Part shown: positions 43,301 to 51,529 of the stretch, piece after piece
How positions within the stretch are numbered: position 1 is the stretch's first letter
How the letters are laid out: every line of letters begins with the position of its first letter
DNA from: Kitasatospora kifunensis
GTDB taxonomy: Bacteria > Actinomycetota > Actinomycetes > Streptomycetales > Streptomycetaceae
Direction of reading: 5' to 3'
Assembly (NCBI RefSeq): GCF_014203855.1
Contig: NZ_JACHJV010000001.1
Coordinates: forward strand, 2,914,001 to 2,978,000
Length of the DNA stretch: 64,000 nt
Made by a program: the position numbers and the translations under genes
Notes under the pieces: model-generated
Seen by the model: only the letters and a program-made list of their open reading frames with translations
Told to the model about the DNA's origin: nothing
Databases searched by the model: none

Positions 43301-45149
43301 CGGGCTGCACGAGCGGGCCGCCCAGCAGGTCGCCGAGCTGGTCGAGCGTACCGAGCGGGAGACCGGCGAACTGCGCGCCACCACCGAGCACGAGACCACC
43401 GAGCAGCGCGCCACCGCCGAGCGCGAGACCACCGAGCTGCGCGAGCGCACCGACGCCGAACTCGCCGCCCTGCGCGAGCGCACCGAGCGCGAGACCACCG
43501 AGCAGCGCGAGCGCACCGAGCAGGAGAGCGCCGAGCTGCGGGCCGCCGCCGAGCGCGACGCCGCCGAGCAGCGCGAGCAGGCCGCCGCCGCGGCCGCCGC
43601 CGAGCGGGAGGCGGCCGAGCGCGAGGCCGCCCGGATCGCCGCCGAGGCGGAGACCTACCGCGAGCGGCTGCGGGCCGAGGCGGACGCCTACGACAGCGGC
43701 CTGCGGGCCGAGGCCGAGGAGTACGCGGCCCGGCTGCGCACCGACACCGAGGCCGAGTCCGCCCGGCTGGTCACCGAGACCCACGAGTACGACGCGGCGA
43801 TCCGCGCCGAGGCCCAGGCGCACCGTGAGCAGACCGAGGAGGAGGCCCGCCACCGGCTGGCCGAGGCCGAGGCGCAGGCCCAGCACACCGTGACCGAGGC
43901 CGAGGAGCGCGGTGCCGCGCTGCTGGCCGAGGCCGAGCAGTACGCGGCCCGGCTGCGCACCGAGGCGGAGGAGTTCGCCGCCGCCACCCGCACGCTGGCC
44001 GAGGAGTTCGAGGTCGCCACCCGGGCTCGGGCCGATGCCTACGACGAGAGCACCCGGGAGCAGGCCGAGCAGTTCGACCACGCCACCCGGGCCCAGGCCA
44101 CCTCGGTGCTGGAGAAGGCCTTCGCCGATGCCGAGTCGCTCGGCGAGGAGGCCCAGACCACCGCGCTGGCCACCACCGCCGCCGCCGAGGAGCAGGCCGA
44201 CGCGATGGTGGCCGCCGCCCGCAAGGAGGCCGAGCGACTGGTGGCGGCCGGCGAGGCGGCCGGGCAGGCGGAGGTCGAGCGCGCCCGCGCCGACGCCGAC
44301 GCGCTGCTCTCCGAGGCCCGCCGGGACGCCACCGCGATCCGCGAGCGCGCCGAGGAGCTGCGCGAGCGCACCGAGGCCGAGGTCGAGGCACTGCACGAGC
44401 GCGCCCGCAAGGAGAACGCGCAGGCCATGAAGTCGGCCGGGGAGCGGGTCGACGCGCTGGTGACGGCGGCTCAGGAGCAGCTCACCGAGGCCGAGGAGCA
44501 GGCGGTGGCCGCCGTCGCCGAGGCCGAGGAGCGGGCGGCCGCGCTGGTGGCGGCCGCCGAGGAGCGGGCCGCCGAGCTCACCTCGCAGGCCTCCGCCGAG
44601 GCCAGCAAGGTCCGGATCGCCGCCGTGCGCAAGGCCGAGGGCCTGCTCAAGGAGGCCGACCAGAAGCTCGCCGCCTCCACGGCGAAGGCCGACAAGCTGG
44701 CCGCCGAGGCCGAGCAGAAGCTCAAGTCCGCCCAGGACGAGGCGGAGGAGCAGCTGGAGGCCGCGGCCGCCGAGGCCGCCAAGCGGGTGCGGGCCGCCGA
44801 GGAGACCGCGGCCGAGCAACTGCGGCTGGCCGAGGAGGAGGCCGACCGGGTGGCGAGCACGGCTCGCGCGGAGGCCCAGCGGGTGACCGATGAGGGCCGG
44901 CGCGAGTTGGACGAGCTGGTGCGCCGGCGCAAGGACATCAACACCGAGATCTCGCGCGTTCAGGACGTGCTCTCGGCGCTGGAGGCCTTTGAGGCGCCGT
45001 CACCTGTCCAGCAGGCGGCGACCCGTGAGACGCCGGCCGAACGGGGCGGCGGCAAGGGGAACGGAGCTAACGGGGGATCAAAGGCGGGCGCTGGAGTGGG
45101 CGCCCCCCGTTCGGGTGGCGGTAGGTCCCAGGGGACACCACCCGATTGA
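40395..45149 (+). CDS. scy: Polar-growth scaffold Scy, long coiled coil
   Basis: A 1584-aa, almost entirely Ala/Glu/Arg coiled-coil protein that in Streptomyces gathers DivIVA and FilP at hyphal tips. The first about 60 residues (DRYEVDDHLSQFEAEMERL, EHAEDLAYQVEVLRAKL) are the conserved N-terminus; then hendecad and heptad repeats run to about residue 1510, followed by a Pro/Gly-rich tail. The GTG at 40395 begins the conserved VRGNDRYEV; AGGAG lies upstream but rather far (16 bases). It is longer than S. coelicolor Scy (about 1,300 aa as I recall), probably by repeat expansion. filP follows. Confidence 0.92.
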   Translation: MRGNDRYEVDDHLSQFEAEMERLRKERDKTVEHAEDLAYQVEVLRAKLHESRRQLAQPRAFDAVSGQAEQLLRTAELQAQQLRADAERQLRESQAATQRLMAEAAERTARLEAELQARRRQLEEEMTELRRAAEQHVNENVSWAEQARAGTEQEAQRLLQEARAEADRLMAAARAEATALADQARAQTAADVDAARGEAQAAAEAALLRAQNDAERLLRAATEQAQQTVGAAEELRGSAASEAQQQLAGAQAAAEQRLTAAQDEIAQLKRQAEEDQRRAEAAAAQAQAEIERLRTEAEAEAERARQEASELRAQATLAADQLQADALAVAERRVADGEAASEQRSQTAKAEVARMVAKATEEAEQIKAAATELLARAQTAMAEATAAKAAADDENDRLRTAAESVATQLRTEAEAAIAELRAAAIAEAGELRAQAEAAAEALRNDAREQGRAEGAKDATMHLAKAAKSAEEALARAAEDAEATLAAAAAEAERVRAEAAAEAERLREQAQQAVEQAQNAALDDAADIRTRMERMQDEAARLRAEAEELRAQAATEAEKVRGEARRQAVAQIEESAKNAEELLTKAKADSDELRAGAAAEVERLRAEAKEQAAQTQARAEQTLARARGEAEKVTAATQQQQKDVLAAAKAAAAENRAAAERETAELRREAGEYDQRVRAAAEEQATEVQAAAQQAAEEREAQALAEAERLLAEAEATANALREESRRAAEQAAQELHREREESAAQLTAAQQTREQAELAADELTERIDAELTALRARTERETAQLRADAEQETARLRDAAEQESTELRREAAEYDHRVRTEADEYDERMRAEAAAHDEQVRTEAAAHDEQVRTEAAAHDERVRAEAGAHDQQVRTAAQEQAARLRAEAEAGAEALRAQAAEQLEQADATAQATVAQAAEEATALRAQGTEALEQARLEATATTEVATSAAAELVATAEDEAAAVRQSVAGLHERAAQQVAELVERTERETGELRATTEHETTEQRATAERETTELRERTDAELAALRERTERETTEQRERTEQESAELRAAAERDAAEQREQAAAAAAAEREAAEREAARIAAEAETYRERLRAEADAYDSGLRAEAEEYAARLRTDTEAESARLVTETHEYDAAIRAEAQAHREQTEEEARHRLAEAEAQAQHTVTEAEERGAALLAEAEQYAARLRTEAEEFAAATRTLAEEFEVATRARADAYDESTREQAEQFDHATRAQATSVLEKAFADAESLGEEAQTTALATTAAAEEQADAMVAAARKEAERLVAAGEAAGQAEVERARADADALLSEARRDATAIRERAEELRERTEAEVEALHERARKENAQAMKSAGERVDALVTAAQEQLTEAEEQAVAAVAEAEERAAALVAAAEERAAELTSQASAEASKVRIAAVRKAEGLLKEADQKLAASTAKADKLAAEAEQKLKSAQDEAEEQLEAAAAEAAKRVRAAEETAAEQLRLAEEEADRVASTARAEAQRVTDEGRRELDELVRRRKDINTEISRVQDVLSALEAFEAPSPVQQAATRETPAERGGGKGNGANGGSKAGAGVGAPRSGGGRSQGTPPD
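42888..43019 (+). repeat. 33-bp tandem repeats in scy
   Basis: Four 33-bp units encode the hendecad EAAAHDEQVRT and variants. Units 42888-42920 and 42921-42953 are identical in every base; 42954-42986 and 42987-43019 are diverged. Two more 11-residue units with EYD in place of AHD precede them. This is the freshest repeat in the gene and a likely spot for copy-number change. Confidence 0.9.
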
Positions 45150-45256
45150 GCGGACATTGTCCGTCAGCCATAGGCTTTTTGCCTACGACACTCCGGTAAC
45201 GTGTCAGGATTCCCTCAACCACCTCAGCGGTTTGACGACAGGAAGCCCAGAACCCC

Positions 45257-46186
45257 ATGAGCGACAGTCACTCCCCTCACGGCTTCGACCTGGTGCGCCG
45301 TGGGTACGAGCGCGCCCAGGTCGACGAGCGGATCACCAAGCTGGTGGCCGACCGTGACAGCGCGTTGACCCGGATCAGCGCGCTGGAGAAGCGGATCGAA
45401 GAACTCCACCTGGAGACCCAGAGCGCCCAGGCTCAGGTGGCCGATGCCGAACCTTCGTACGCCGGTCTCGGCGCGCGGGTCGAGAAGATCCTGCGGCTGG
45501 CCGAGGAGGAGGCGAAGGACCTGCGTGAGGAGGCGCACCGCGCCGCCGAGCAGCACCGCGAGCTGGCCGAGGCGGCCGCCCAGCAGGTCCGTTCCGAGGC
45601 GGAGAACTACGCCAAGGACCGCAAGGCCAAGGCTGAGGACGAGGGCCTGCGGATCGTCGACAAGGCCAAGAGCGACAGCGCCCAGCTGCGCAACGAGGCC
45701 AACAAGGACGCGCAGAACAAGCGCGAGGAGGCGGACGCCCTCTTCGAGGAGACCCGCACCAAGGCCGCCCAGGCCGCGCTGGAGTTCGAGACCAACCTGG
45801 CCAAGCGGCGCGAGCAGTCCGAGCGCGACCTGGCGGCCCGTCAGGCCAAGGCCGAGAAGCGGCTGGCGGAGATCGAGCACCGGGCCGAGCAGCTGCGCCT
45901 GGAGGCCGAGAAGCTGCGCACCGACGCCGAGCGCCGGGCCCGCCAGACGGTGGAGACGGCCCAGCGCCAGTCCGAGGACATCGTGGCCGACGCCAATGCC
46001 AAGGCCGACCGGATCCGCAGCGAGTCCGAGCGCGAGCTGGCGGCGCTGACCAACCGCCGCGACTCGATCAACGCCCAGCTGACCAACGTGCGCGAGATGC
46101 TGGCCACCCTGACCGGCGCGGCCGTGGCGGCCGCCACGCTGCCGACCGACGACGCCCTCGGCGTCCCGGCGCAGCAGTCCCGCTGA
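45257..46186 (+). CDS. filP: Filament protein FilP
   Basis: A 309-aa intermediate-filament-like coiled-coil protein supporting hyphal stiffness and tip growth. The N-terminal GFDLVRRGYERAQVDERITKL resembles the DivIVA entry motif; residues about 30-265 form a nearly unbroken coiled coil with two Ala/Glu/Arg-rich stretches; the end is short and uncharged. AGGAAG sits about 11 bases before the ATG. It follows scy by 107 bases, as in S. coelicolor. Confidence 0.93.
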   Translation: MSDSHSPHGFDLVRRGYERAQVDERITKLVADRDSALTRISALEKRIEELHLETQSAQAQVADAEPSYAGLGARVEKILRLAEEEAKDLREEAHRAAEQHRELAEAAAQQVRSEAENYAKDRKAKAEDEGLRIVDKAKSDSAQLRNEANKDAQNKREEADALFEETRTKAAQAALEFETNLAKRREQSERDLAARQAKAEKRLAEIEHRAEQLRLEAEKLRTDAERRARQTVETAQRQSEDIVADANAKADRIRSESERELAALTNRRDSINAQLTNVREMLATLTGAAVAAATLPTDDALGVPAQQSR

Positions 46187-46202
46187 GACCTGGCAGCGCC
46201 GA

Positions 46203-46240
46203 GTGGCGCCTGACCCCGCAGCTGCGGGGTCAGGCGCCAC
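46203..46240. terminator. Terminator between filP and the hydrolase gene
   Basis: A perfect 18-bp stem (46203-46220 with 46223-46240) with only two bases at the centre. It lies between convergent genes and may stop both transcripts. Confidence 0.85.
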
Positions 46241-46267
46241 TGTCGTGCGTAGCCCCTACTGGCGGCC

Positions 46268-47044
46268 CTAGGCGACCCGGCGCAGCAGTGCCGTCACCGC
46301 TGCGTTGAAGGCCGCCGGGGCCTCCAGCGCGCTCAGGTGTCCCACCCCCGGAATCACCGTCAACTCCGCGTCCGGCAGGGCGCTCGCCATCGCCTCGGCG
46401 TCCGCGAGCGGGGTCAGCACGTCGTGCTCCCCCACCACCACCGCGGCCGGCACCGTCAACTGCGCCAGCGTCTCGAAGGAGTCGGGGCGCGCCGCCATCG
46501 CCCGCTGCGCCCAGGCAACGCCCACCGGGTTGGCCGCGCCGATCAACGCCCGTACCTCGGCCACCAGTTCCGGCGTGGACTCGGACCCGAGCAGCGCGTC
46601 CTCGGTCTTCTCCTCCAGGAGCAGCGCCACGCTCTGCCGGGCCAGCACCGCCGCCGCGATCCGCTCCCGGTTGGCCAGCGCACCCGGCGCGTCCGCGCTC
46701 GCCTTGGTGTCGGCCAGCAGCAGCCCGGCCAGCCGGTCACCGTGCCGGCGGGCGAAGGCCATCGCCAGGTAGCCGCCCATCGAGAGGCCGCCGATCACCG
46801 CCCGCTCCAGCCCGACCGCGTCCATCAGCCGGGCCACGGCGTCGGCCCAGGTGTCCAGCGCGGGCTCCCCGGCCGGCTCCGGCGAGGCGCCGAAGCCCGG
46901 CAGGTCGGGCGCCAGCACCCGGGCCTCGCCCAGCGCCCCGTCGAGTTGGGCGCGCCACATCCCCGCGTGCAGCGGGAAGGCGTGCAGCAGGAGCAGTGGC
47001 GTCCCCACGCCCATGCCACTGTCACGAACAGCGAGATCGGTCAT
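46268..47044 (-). CDS. Alpha/beta hydrolase
   Basis: A 258-aa single-domain hydrolase. The nucleophile elbow is VIGGLSMGGYLA (Ser88), the oxyanion loop LLLLHAFPLHAGMW, the acid GEHDVLTP and the His GVGHLSALEAP. It resembles 3-oxoadipate enol-lactonase-like hydrolases in layout, but the substrate cannot be told. The ATG at 47044 (MTDLAVRDS) is preferred; the ribosome site is weak. It is divergent from an ABC exporter, with a palindrome between them. Confidence 0.85.
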   Translation of the reverse strand: MTDLAVRDSGMGVGTPLLLLHAFPLHAGMWRAQLDGALGEARVLAPDLPGFGASPEPAGEPALDTWADAVARLMDAVGLERAVIGGLSMGGYLAMAFARRHGDRLAGLLLADTKASADAPGALANRERIAAAVLARQSVALLLEEKTEDALLGSESTPELVAEVRALIGAANPVGVAWAQRAMAARPDSFETLAQLTVPAAVVVGEHDVLTPLADAEAMASALPDAELTVIPGVGHLSALEAPAAFNAAVTALLRRVA

Positions 47045-47058
47045 GGCGCCCACCGTAG

Positions 47059-47078
47059 GCGGCATACCGATATGCCGC
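47059..47078. promoter_or_regulatory. Palindromic operator candidate
   Basis: A perfect 8-bp inverted repeat GCGGCATA-CCGA-TATGCCGC in the 116-base gap between the divergent hydrolase and ABC genes, 15 bases before the hydrolase start. It could be bound by a regulator that controls both; no regulator gene is adjacent. Confidence 0.5.
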
Positions 47079-47160
47079 ACAATGCGCGACCAAATGTCTT
47101 ACTTGTCATAACCTGCCGGTGGGTAGCATCCAGGCCGCGGGAGCGGGAGCAGGAGCGACG

Positions 47161-48174
47161 ATGATCGAACTGCACGGGCTGACCAAGCGATACGGCGACA
47201 AGCTCGCGGTGGACGGGCTCACCTTCCAGGTGCCCCGGGGCGTGGTGACCGGCTTCCTGGGCCCCAACGGCGCCGGCAAGTCGACCACCATGCGGCTGAT
47301 CCTCGACCTGGACCGCCCCACCAGCGGCAAGGTCACCATCGACGCCAAGGGCTACGGCCACCTCAGCGAGCCGCTGAAGTACATCGGCGCGCTGCTCGAG
47401 GCCCAGGCGGTGCACCCGGGGCGGACCGCCTACAACCACCTGCTCTGGCTGGCCCAGAGCAACCGGATCCCGATCAAGCGGGTGGACGAGGTGCTCGCCC
47501 TGGTGGGCCTGACCGAGGTGGCCGGCAAGCGGGCCCGCGGCTTCTCGCTCGGCATGCGCCAGCGGCTCGGCATCGCCAGCGCGCTGCTCGGCGACCCGGA
47601 GATCCTGATGTTCGACGAGCCGGTCAACGGGCTGGACCCCGAGGGCATCCTGTGGATCCGCAACCTGATGAAGCGCCTGGCCGGCGAGGGTCGCACCGTC
47701 TTCGTCTCCTCCCACCTGATGAGCGAGATGGCGCTGACCGCCGAGCACCTGGTGGTGATCGGCAGGGGACGGCTGCTGGCCGACCTGCCGATGGCCGAGT
47801 TCATCCGGCGCAACTCGCGCTCGGCCGTCCGACTGCGCACCCCGCACCCCGAGCAACTGCTGGACGCGCTGGCCAGGCAGTCGATCCCGGTCGAGCACGG
47901 CGCCGACGGCTGCTTCGAGGTGGTCAACGGCGATCCTGCCGTGCTCGGCGACCTGGCCGCCAGCCACGGCGTCACGCTGCACGAGCTGAGCCTGCAGCGC
48001 GCCTCGCTGGAGGAGGCCTTCATGCAGATGACCGCCGACTCGGTGGAGTACCACGCGGGCATCGACGGCGAGCCCCGGACGGACGCGGCGGGCGCCTGGG
48101 GGACCCAGTGGCAGCCGGCCGGCGGCCGCGGCGGCAGAAAGCAGCGGCAAGAGCAGCAGAAGGGCGCGAACTGA
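47161..48174 (+). CDS. ABC-2 type exporter ATPase
   Basis: A 337-aa ATP-binding subunit. It has Walker A GPNGAGKSTT, the signature FSLGMRQRLGIASALL, Walker B ILMFDEPVNGLDPEG and the H-loop SSHLMSEM. The C-terminal 110 residues form the extra domain common in drug or bacitracin-type exporters, ending in a Gly/Arg/Gln-rich tail. The ATG at 47161 has AGGAG 7 bases upstream. The permease gene follows after one base. Confidence 0.93.
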   Translation: MIELHGLTKRYGDKLAVDGLTFQVPRGVVTGFLGPNGAGKSTTMRLILDLDRPTSGKVTIDAKGYGHLSEPLKYIGALLEAQAVHPGRTAYNHLLWLAQSNRIPIKRVDEVLALVGLTEVAGKRARGFSLGMRQRLGIASALLGDPEILMFDEPVNGLDPEGILWIRNLMKRLAGEGRTVFVSSHLMSEMALTAEHLVVIGRGRLLADLPMAEFIRRNSRSAVRLRTPHPEQLLDALARQSIPVEHGADGCFEVVNGDPAVLGDLAASHGVTLHELSLQRASLEEAFMQMTADSVEYHAGIDGEPRTDAAGAWGTQWQPAGGRGGRKQRQEQQKGAN

Positions 48175-48175
48175 G

Positions 48176-48943
48176 ATGGCTTCCTTCCCCGCGATCCTGC
48201 GATCCGAGTGGACCAAGATCCGCACCGTGCGCTCCACGGTCTGGACCCTGCTGCTCGTCTTCGTGGTGACGGCCGCGCTGGGCGCGCTGCTCTCGCTGCT
48301 GACCAAGAACAACTTCGGCGATTTCCGCAGAGACGTCAACACCCCCTTCGACGCGACCGCGACCAGCTTCTCCGGCATCGTGCTCGGCGAGATCGCGATG
48401 ATCGTCTTCGGCGTGCTGGCGGTCGGCAACGAGTACAGCAGCGGGATGATCCGGGCCTCGCTGGCCGCCGTGCCACAGCGCGGCACCCTGCTGACCGGCA
48501 AGATGGTGGTGGTCGGGGTGCTGGCCCTGCTGATCTCGCTGCTGACCGCGTTCATCACGTTCTTCCTCGGCCAGTGGCTGCTCGGCGACCACCACACCAC
48601 GATCGGCGCGCCCCACGTGCTGCGCGCGGTCTTCGGTGCGGCGATCTACCTGACCCTGCTCTGCCTCTTCGCGGCCGGGGTGACGGCGATGCTGCACAAC
48701 CAGACGCTCGCGCTGGGCGTGCTGGTCCCGTTCTTCTTCCTGCTCTCGCCGATCCTCTCGGCGGTGCCCAAGGTGAAGAACGTGGCGCACTACTTCCCGG
48801 ACTTCGCCGGGCGGCAGATGCTGACGGTCTTTCCGACCCCGGAGGCGCCCTACGGCTGGGTGGCCGGCTTCGCGATCTGCGGGGGCTGGACGCTGGCCGC
48901 GCTGGTGGGCGGCGCCGCGGTGCTGAAGGCCCGGGACGCCTGA
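48176..48943 (+). CDS. ABC-2 type exporter permease
   Basis: A 255-aa membrane protein with six hydrophobic segments (about 18-40, 60-82, 98-122, 145-168, 178-196, 222-245) of the ABC2_membrane type. It begins FPAILRSEWTKIRTVRSTVW, a common start for these permeases. It pairs with the ATPase one base upstream. The substrate is unknown. Confidence 0.9.
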   Translation: MASFPAILRSEWTKIRTVRSTVWTLLLVFVVTAALGALLSLLTKNNFGDFRRDVNTPFDATATSFSGIVLGEIAMIVFGVLAVGNEYSSGMIRASLAAVPQRGTLLTGKMVVVGVLALLISLLTAFITFFLGQWLLGDHHTTIGAPHVLRAVFGAAIYLTLLCLFAAGVTAMLHNQTLALGVLVPFFFLLSPILSAVPKVKNVAHYFPDFAGRQMLTVFPTPEAPYGWVAGFAICGGWTLAALVGGAAVLKARDA

Positions 48944-48974
48944 CCGGCCCGGTGCGGCGGGCGGCGGCGCGGCG

Positions 48975-49304
48975 TCAGTACCTCGGGGCGCCGCGCCCGC
49001 GCTGGATCGCCGAGCCGCGCCGCTCGCGGGCTCCCCAGCAGGCCCGGTGCCAGTGCCGCCGGTCGTCCACCCCGGAGCTGTGGTCCGGCCAGGCCACCAC
49101 GTGGCCCGTCCCCGGCGGGATCTCCTGGTCACAGCCGGGGCAGCGGTAGAACCGGCCCGCCGTGCCGGCCACGGTCTGCACCACCCACTCCTCGCCCCGG
49201 TAGCTCTCGGTGCGCCGCAGTGCGCCGCCCAGCGGCATCGGTACTCCGGTACTCCGAACGGCGGAATCGGCGGAACTACTGGTCCGGTTGCGTCGCGGCG
49301 ACAC
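48975..49304 (-). CDS. Small zinc-binding protein
   Basis: A 109-aa protein. The C-terminal half has RFYRCPGCDQEIPPGTGHVV followed by DDRRHWHRACW: a CxxC pair, His residues and a final Cys arranged like a zinc ribbon. Related streptomycete proteins have been labelled ATP/GTP-binding without evident basis. The GTG at 49304 (VSPRRNR) is chosen for AGAGG about 7 bases upstream; a GTG three codons earlier is possible. It is convergent with the exporter permease. Confidence 0.75.
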   Translation of the reverse strand: MSPRRNRTSSSADSAVRSTGVPMPLGGALRRTESYRGEEWVVQTVAGTAGRFYRCPGCDQEIPPGTGHVVAWPDHSSGVDDRRHWHRACWGARERRGSAIQRGRGAPRY

Positions 49305-49571
49305 GGTGTTCACCTCTCGGTGGGGGCACGGTTCGCTCTCCAGGTTACGGTCAGCGCGAGGGTGGTCGGCGGCCCCCCGAATGGCCGAACCGGCAGTCAA
49401 GGTATCGACCATTATCACGATCTGGGTGGATCCTGACGGGTTTTCGGGGATATCCACCCGATCTTCCGCGAAATCGGCCGCCCCGCGTGCCAATGGCACA
49501 TGACATGGGTTACTCACGTGGTGACAGAGCGGGGCTCGCACAGCCTGCGCGCACCCGAGGAGGGTATTTCC

Positions 49572-50870
49572 GTGACTCAGAGCCGTGCCGCCATCGGCAG
49601 CCGTCCCGCCATCGGCAACCGTCCCGGCGCCGACCACGCGCCCCGAGCCCACCGCACCGCCCGCCCGATCGAGCTGGCACCGGCCCCCGCCGCCGAGCGC
49701 GGCGGCAGCCATCCCGCGGCCCAGGACACCATCCGGGTCGGTGCGTTCCTGCTCTCCGCCCAGTTCCCCGGCCAGAGCCACAGCCAGGCACTGGATCGGA
49801 CCGTGGCGGCCACGGTGGGCGCCGAACGGGCCGGGCTGGACGCGGTCTGGCTGGCCGAGCACCACTTCGTGCCGTACGGGGTCTGCCCGAACGCCGCCAC
49901 GCTGGCCGCACTGCTGCTCGGTCGCACCCGGCGGATCCAGCTCGGCACGGCCGTCAGCGTACTCTCCACCACCCACCCGGTCGCGCTCGCCGAGCAGGCC
50001 GCGCTGCTGCACCTGACCACCGGCGGCCGGTTCACCCTCGGGGTGGGCCGCGGCGGCCCGTGGATCGATCTGGCGGTCTTCGGTGGCGGAGTGGCCGCCT
50101 ACGAGCAGGGCTTCGCCGAACGGCTCGACCTGCTGCTGAGCTTCCTGCGCGGCTCGCGGGTCCGCGGGGACGGGCCGCAGTTCACCTTCCCCGAGGTCGC
50201 GGTGGTCCCACGGGCCGTCCAGCCCTCCCGGGCCGGACGCGGGGAGCTCGCCGATTGGCTGGGCCTGTGTCCCGAGCCCGCACTGCGCTTCCCGCGCCAG
50301 CGCACCGAGGCGGCGCCGGTGGGCGGCGGGGAGCTCGGCGACGGCGGGCCGCCCGTGGTGGTCGCCTGCACCTCCCCCGCCAGCGTCCGGCTGGCCGCCG
50401 AGCGGGGCCTGCCGATGCTGCTGGGCATGCACTCCGGTGACGAGGACAAGCTGCGGATGCTGAGCTGCTACCGGACCGCCTGGCGGGCCTTGGGGCGCGG
50501 CGAGGAGCAACTGGCCCGGGTGGAGCGCGAGCATCTGGCCGCCGGCGTGGCCCAGGTGGCCGACCGGACGCCCGCGGCCCGGGCCACCCTGCTGCGGGCG
50601 ATGCCCGGCTGGTTCGAGTACGGCCTCGGCGCGCACCGCACGGTCGACGGACGCGAGCGCAAGATGCGCGATCCGTACGCCTACACCGAGTTGCTCTGCG
50701 ACCTGCACGCGGTCGGGACCCCGCGGCAGTGCGCGGACCGGCTGCTGGCCACCGCCGAGCGGACCGGCATCCGGCGCTTCGCGCTGCTCGCCGAGGGCTC
50801 GGGCGACCAGGAGGGCACGCTGGAGAACATCGCCAGGCTCGGCGCCGAGGTGCTGCCGCAGTTGAGTTGA
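49572..50870 (+). CDS. Luciferase-like flavin oxidoreductase
   Basis: A 432-aa protein of the LLM (bacterial luciferase-like) class. The barrel starts at about residue 54 (IRVGAFLLSAQFPGQ) and shows GLDAVWLAEHHFVPYG, RIQLGTAVSVLSTTHPVALA and GRFTLGVGRGGPW. The first 50 residues are low-complexity with an IGSRPAIGNRP duplication. The GTG at 49572 has GAGGAGGG about 7 bases upstream. The reaction is unknown; the class uses F420 or FMN. The stop is followed at once by an inverted-repeat element. Confidence 0.88.
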   Translation: MTQSRAAIGSRPAIGNRPGADHAPRAHRTARPIELAPAPAAERGGSHPAAQDTIRVGAFLLSAQFPGQSHSQALDRTVAATVGAERAGLDAVWLAEHHFVPYGVCPNAATLAALLLGRTRRIQLGTAVSVLSTTHPVALAEQAALLHLTTGGRFTLGVGRGGPWIDLAVFGGGVAAYEQGFAERLDLLLSFLRGSRVRGDGPQFTFPEVAVVPRAVQPSRAGRGELADWLGLCPEPALRFPRQRTEAAPVGGGELGDGGPPVVVACTSPASVRLAAERGLPMLLGMHSGDEDKLRMLSCYRTAWRALGRGEEQLARVEREHLAAGVAQVADRTPAARATLLRAMPGWFEYGLGAHRTVDGRERKMRDPYAYTELLCDLHAVGTPRQCADRLLATAERTGIRRFALLAEGSGDQEGTLENIARLGAEVLPQLS

Positions 50871-51028
50871 GACCGACCGGCACATGGTGGGTGGAGGAAG
50901 GAGCGGCGTCCGGGCCGAGTCTGGGCGGTGCCGACGAAGGAGTCCATGCGGAGCATCGGCGACTGAGGAGAAGCCGTTCAGGCGAGAGTCCGGGCGTCGC
51001 GACGCCGCCCACCATGTGCCGGTCGGTC
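50871..51028. repeat. 158-bp element with 24-bp terminal inverted repeats
   Basis: The ends 50871-50894 and 51005-51028 are inverted copies with one mismatch, and the inner flanks are partly complementary too (gcggcgtccgg with gcgacgcccgg). It begins on the base after the oxidoreductase stop and lies between convergent genes. It could be a long-armed terminator or a small non-autonomous mobile element; no target duplication is visible. Confidence 0.65.
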
Positions 51029-51136
51029 TGGGCTCGCCCGGCGCTCGTTGCACAGGGCCGGCGCGCGGCACGGGTGCGCGCGGGTCGGCGCGGTCGGCCA
51101 CCGCCTCTGGGCATGGTGGCCGACCGCGCCGACGGA

Positions 51137-51529
51137 TCAACAGTCGCGCAGTTCCGGCGACTGGTTGAGCAGTTGGGCCCGGACCGAGGTGAAGCGCTGG
51201 CGACGCTCCTCGGCTTCGATCGTGGGCCCGAAGACCGCGACCCGGTGGCAGTTCTGGAAAGCCAGCTGCACCCCGAAGTGCCGCTGCAGGGCACCGCGGA
51301 TCGCGTCACTGGCCATCGCGCGCAGCAACTGGCCTCGCGCCTGCTCGCTCGGCGGCGGGACCTGGTTGTCCGCGAAGCCGGTGCCATCGACCTCCATCTG
51401 GGCGACGAGCGAGCTGATCAGGTCCCAGGCATAGGGCAGGGACGTACGGACGCAGTCGACGAACTCCCGCTCGTCGACCTCGCCTCGCTCGGCCTTCTCC
51501 AGAAGAGCCGGTGAGACGTCGAGCGACAT
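51137..51529 (-). CDS. SCO5389-family protein
   Basis: A 130-aa protein well conserved in streptomycetes. It runs MSLDVSPALLEKAERGEVDE, VRTSLPYAWDLISSLVAQM, DNQVPPPSEQARGQLLRAMA and GVQLAFQNCHRVAVF. There is no membrane segment or known catalytic motif; it looks like a compact helical protein. The ATG at 51529 has GAGGAGA 6 bases upstream. The function is unknown. It is divergent from nucS, with a long gap between. Confidence 0.85.
   Translation of the reverse strand: MSLDVSPALLEKAERGEVDEREFVDCVRTSLPYAWDLISSLVAQMEVDGTGFADNQVPPPSEQARGQLLRAMASDAIRGALQRHFGVQLAFQNCHRVAVFGPTIEAEERRQRFTSVRAQLLNQSPELRDC

Noticed and set aside
40206..44819. 1537-codon Gly/Leu-rich open frame opposite scy
   Set aside because: It is the antisense of the Ala/Glu/Arg repeats. 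Scy has a conserved N-terminus, position next to filP and real coiled-coil periodicity.
48975..51140. 721-codon minus-strand frame ending in the small zinc protein
   Set aside because: Most of it is antisense to the luciferase-like gene. Only the last 109 codons are supported.
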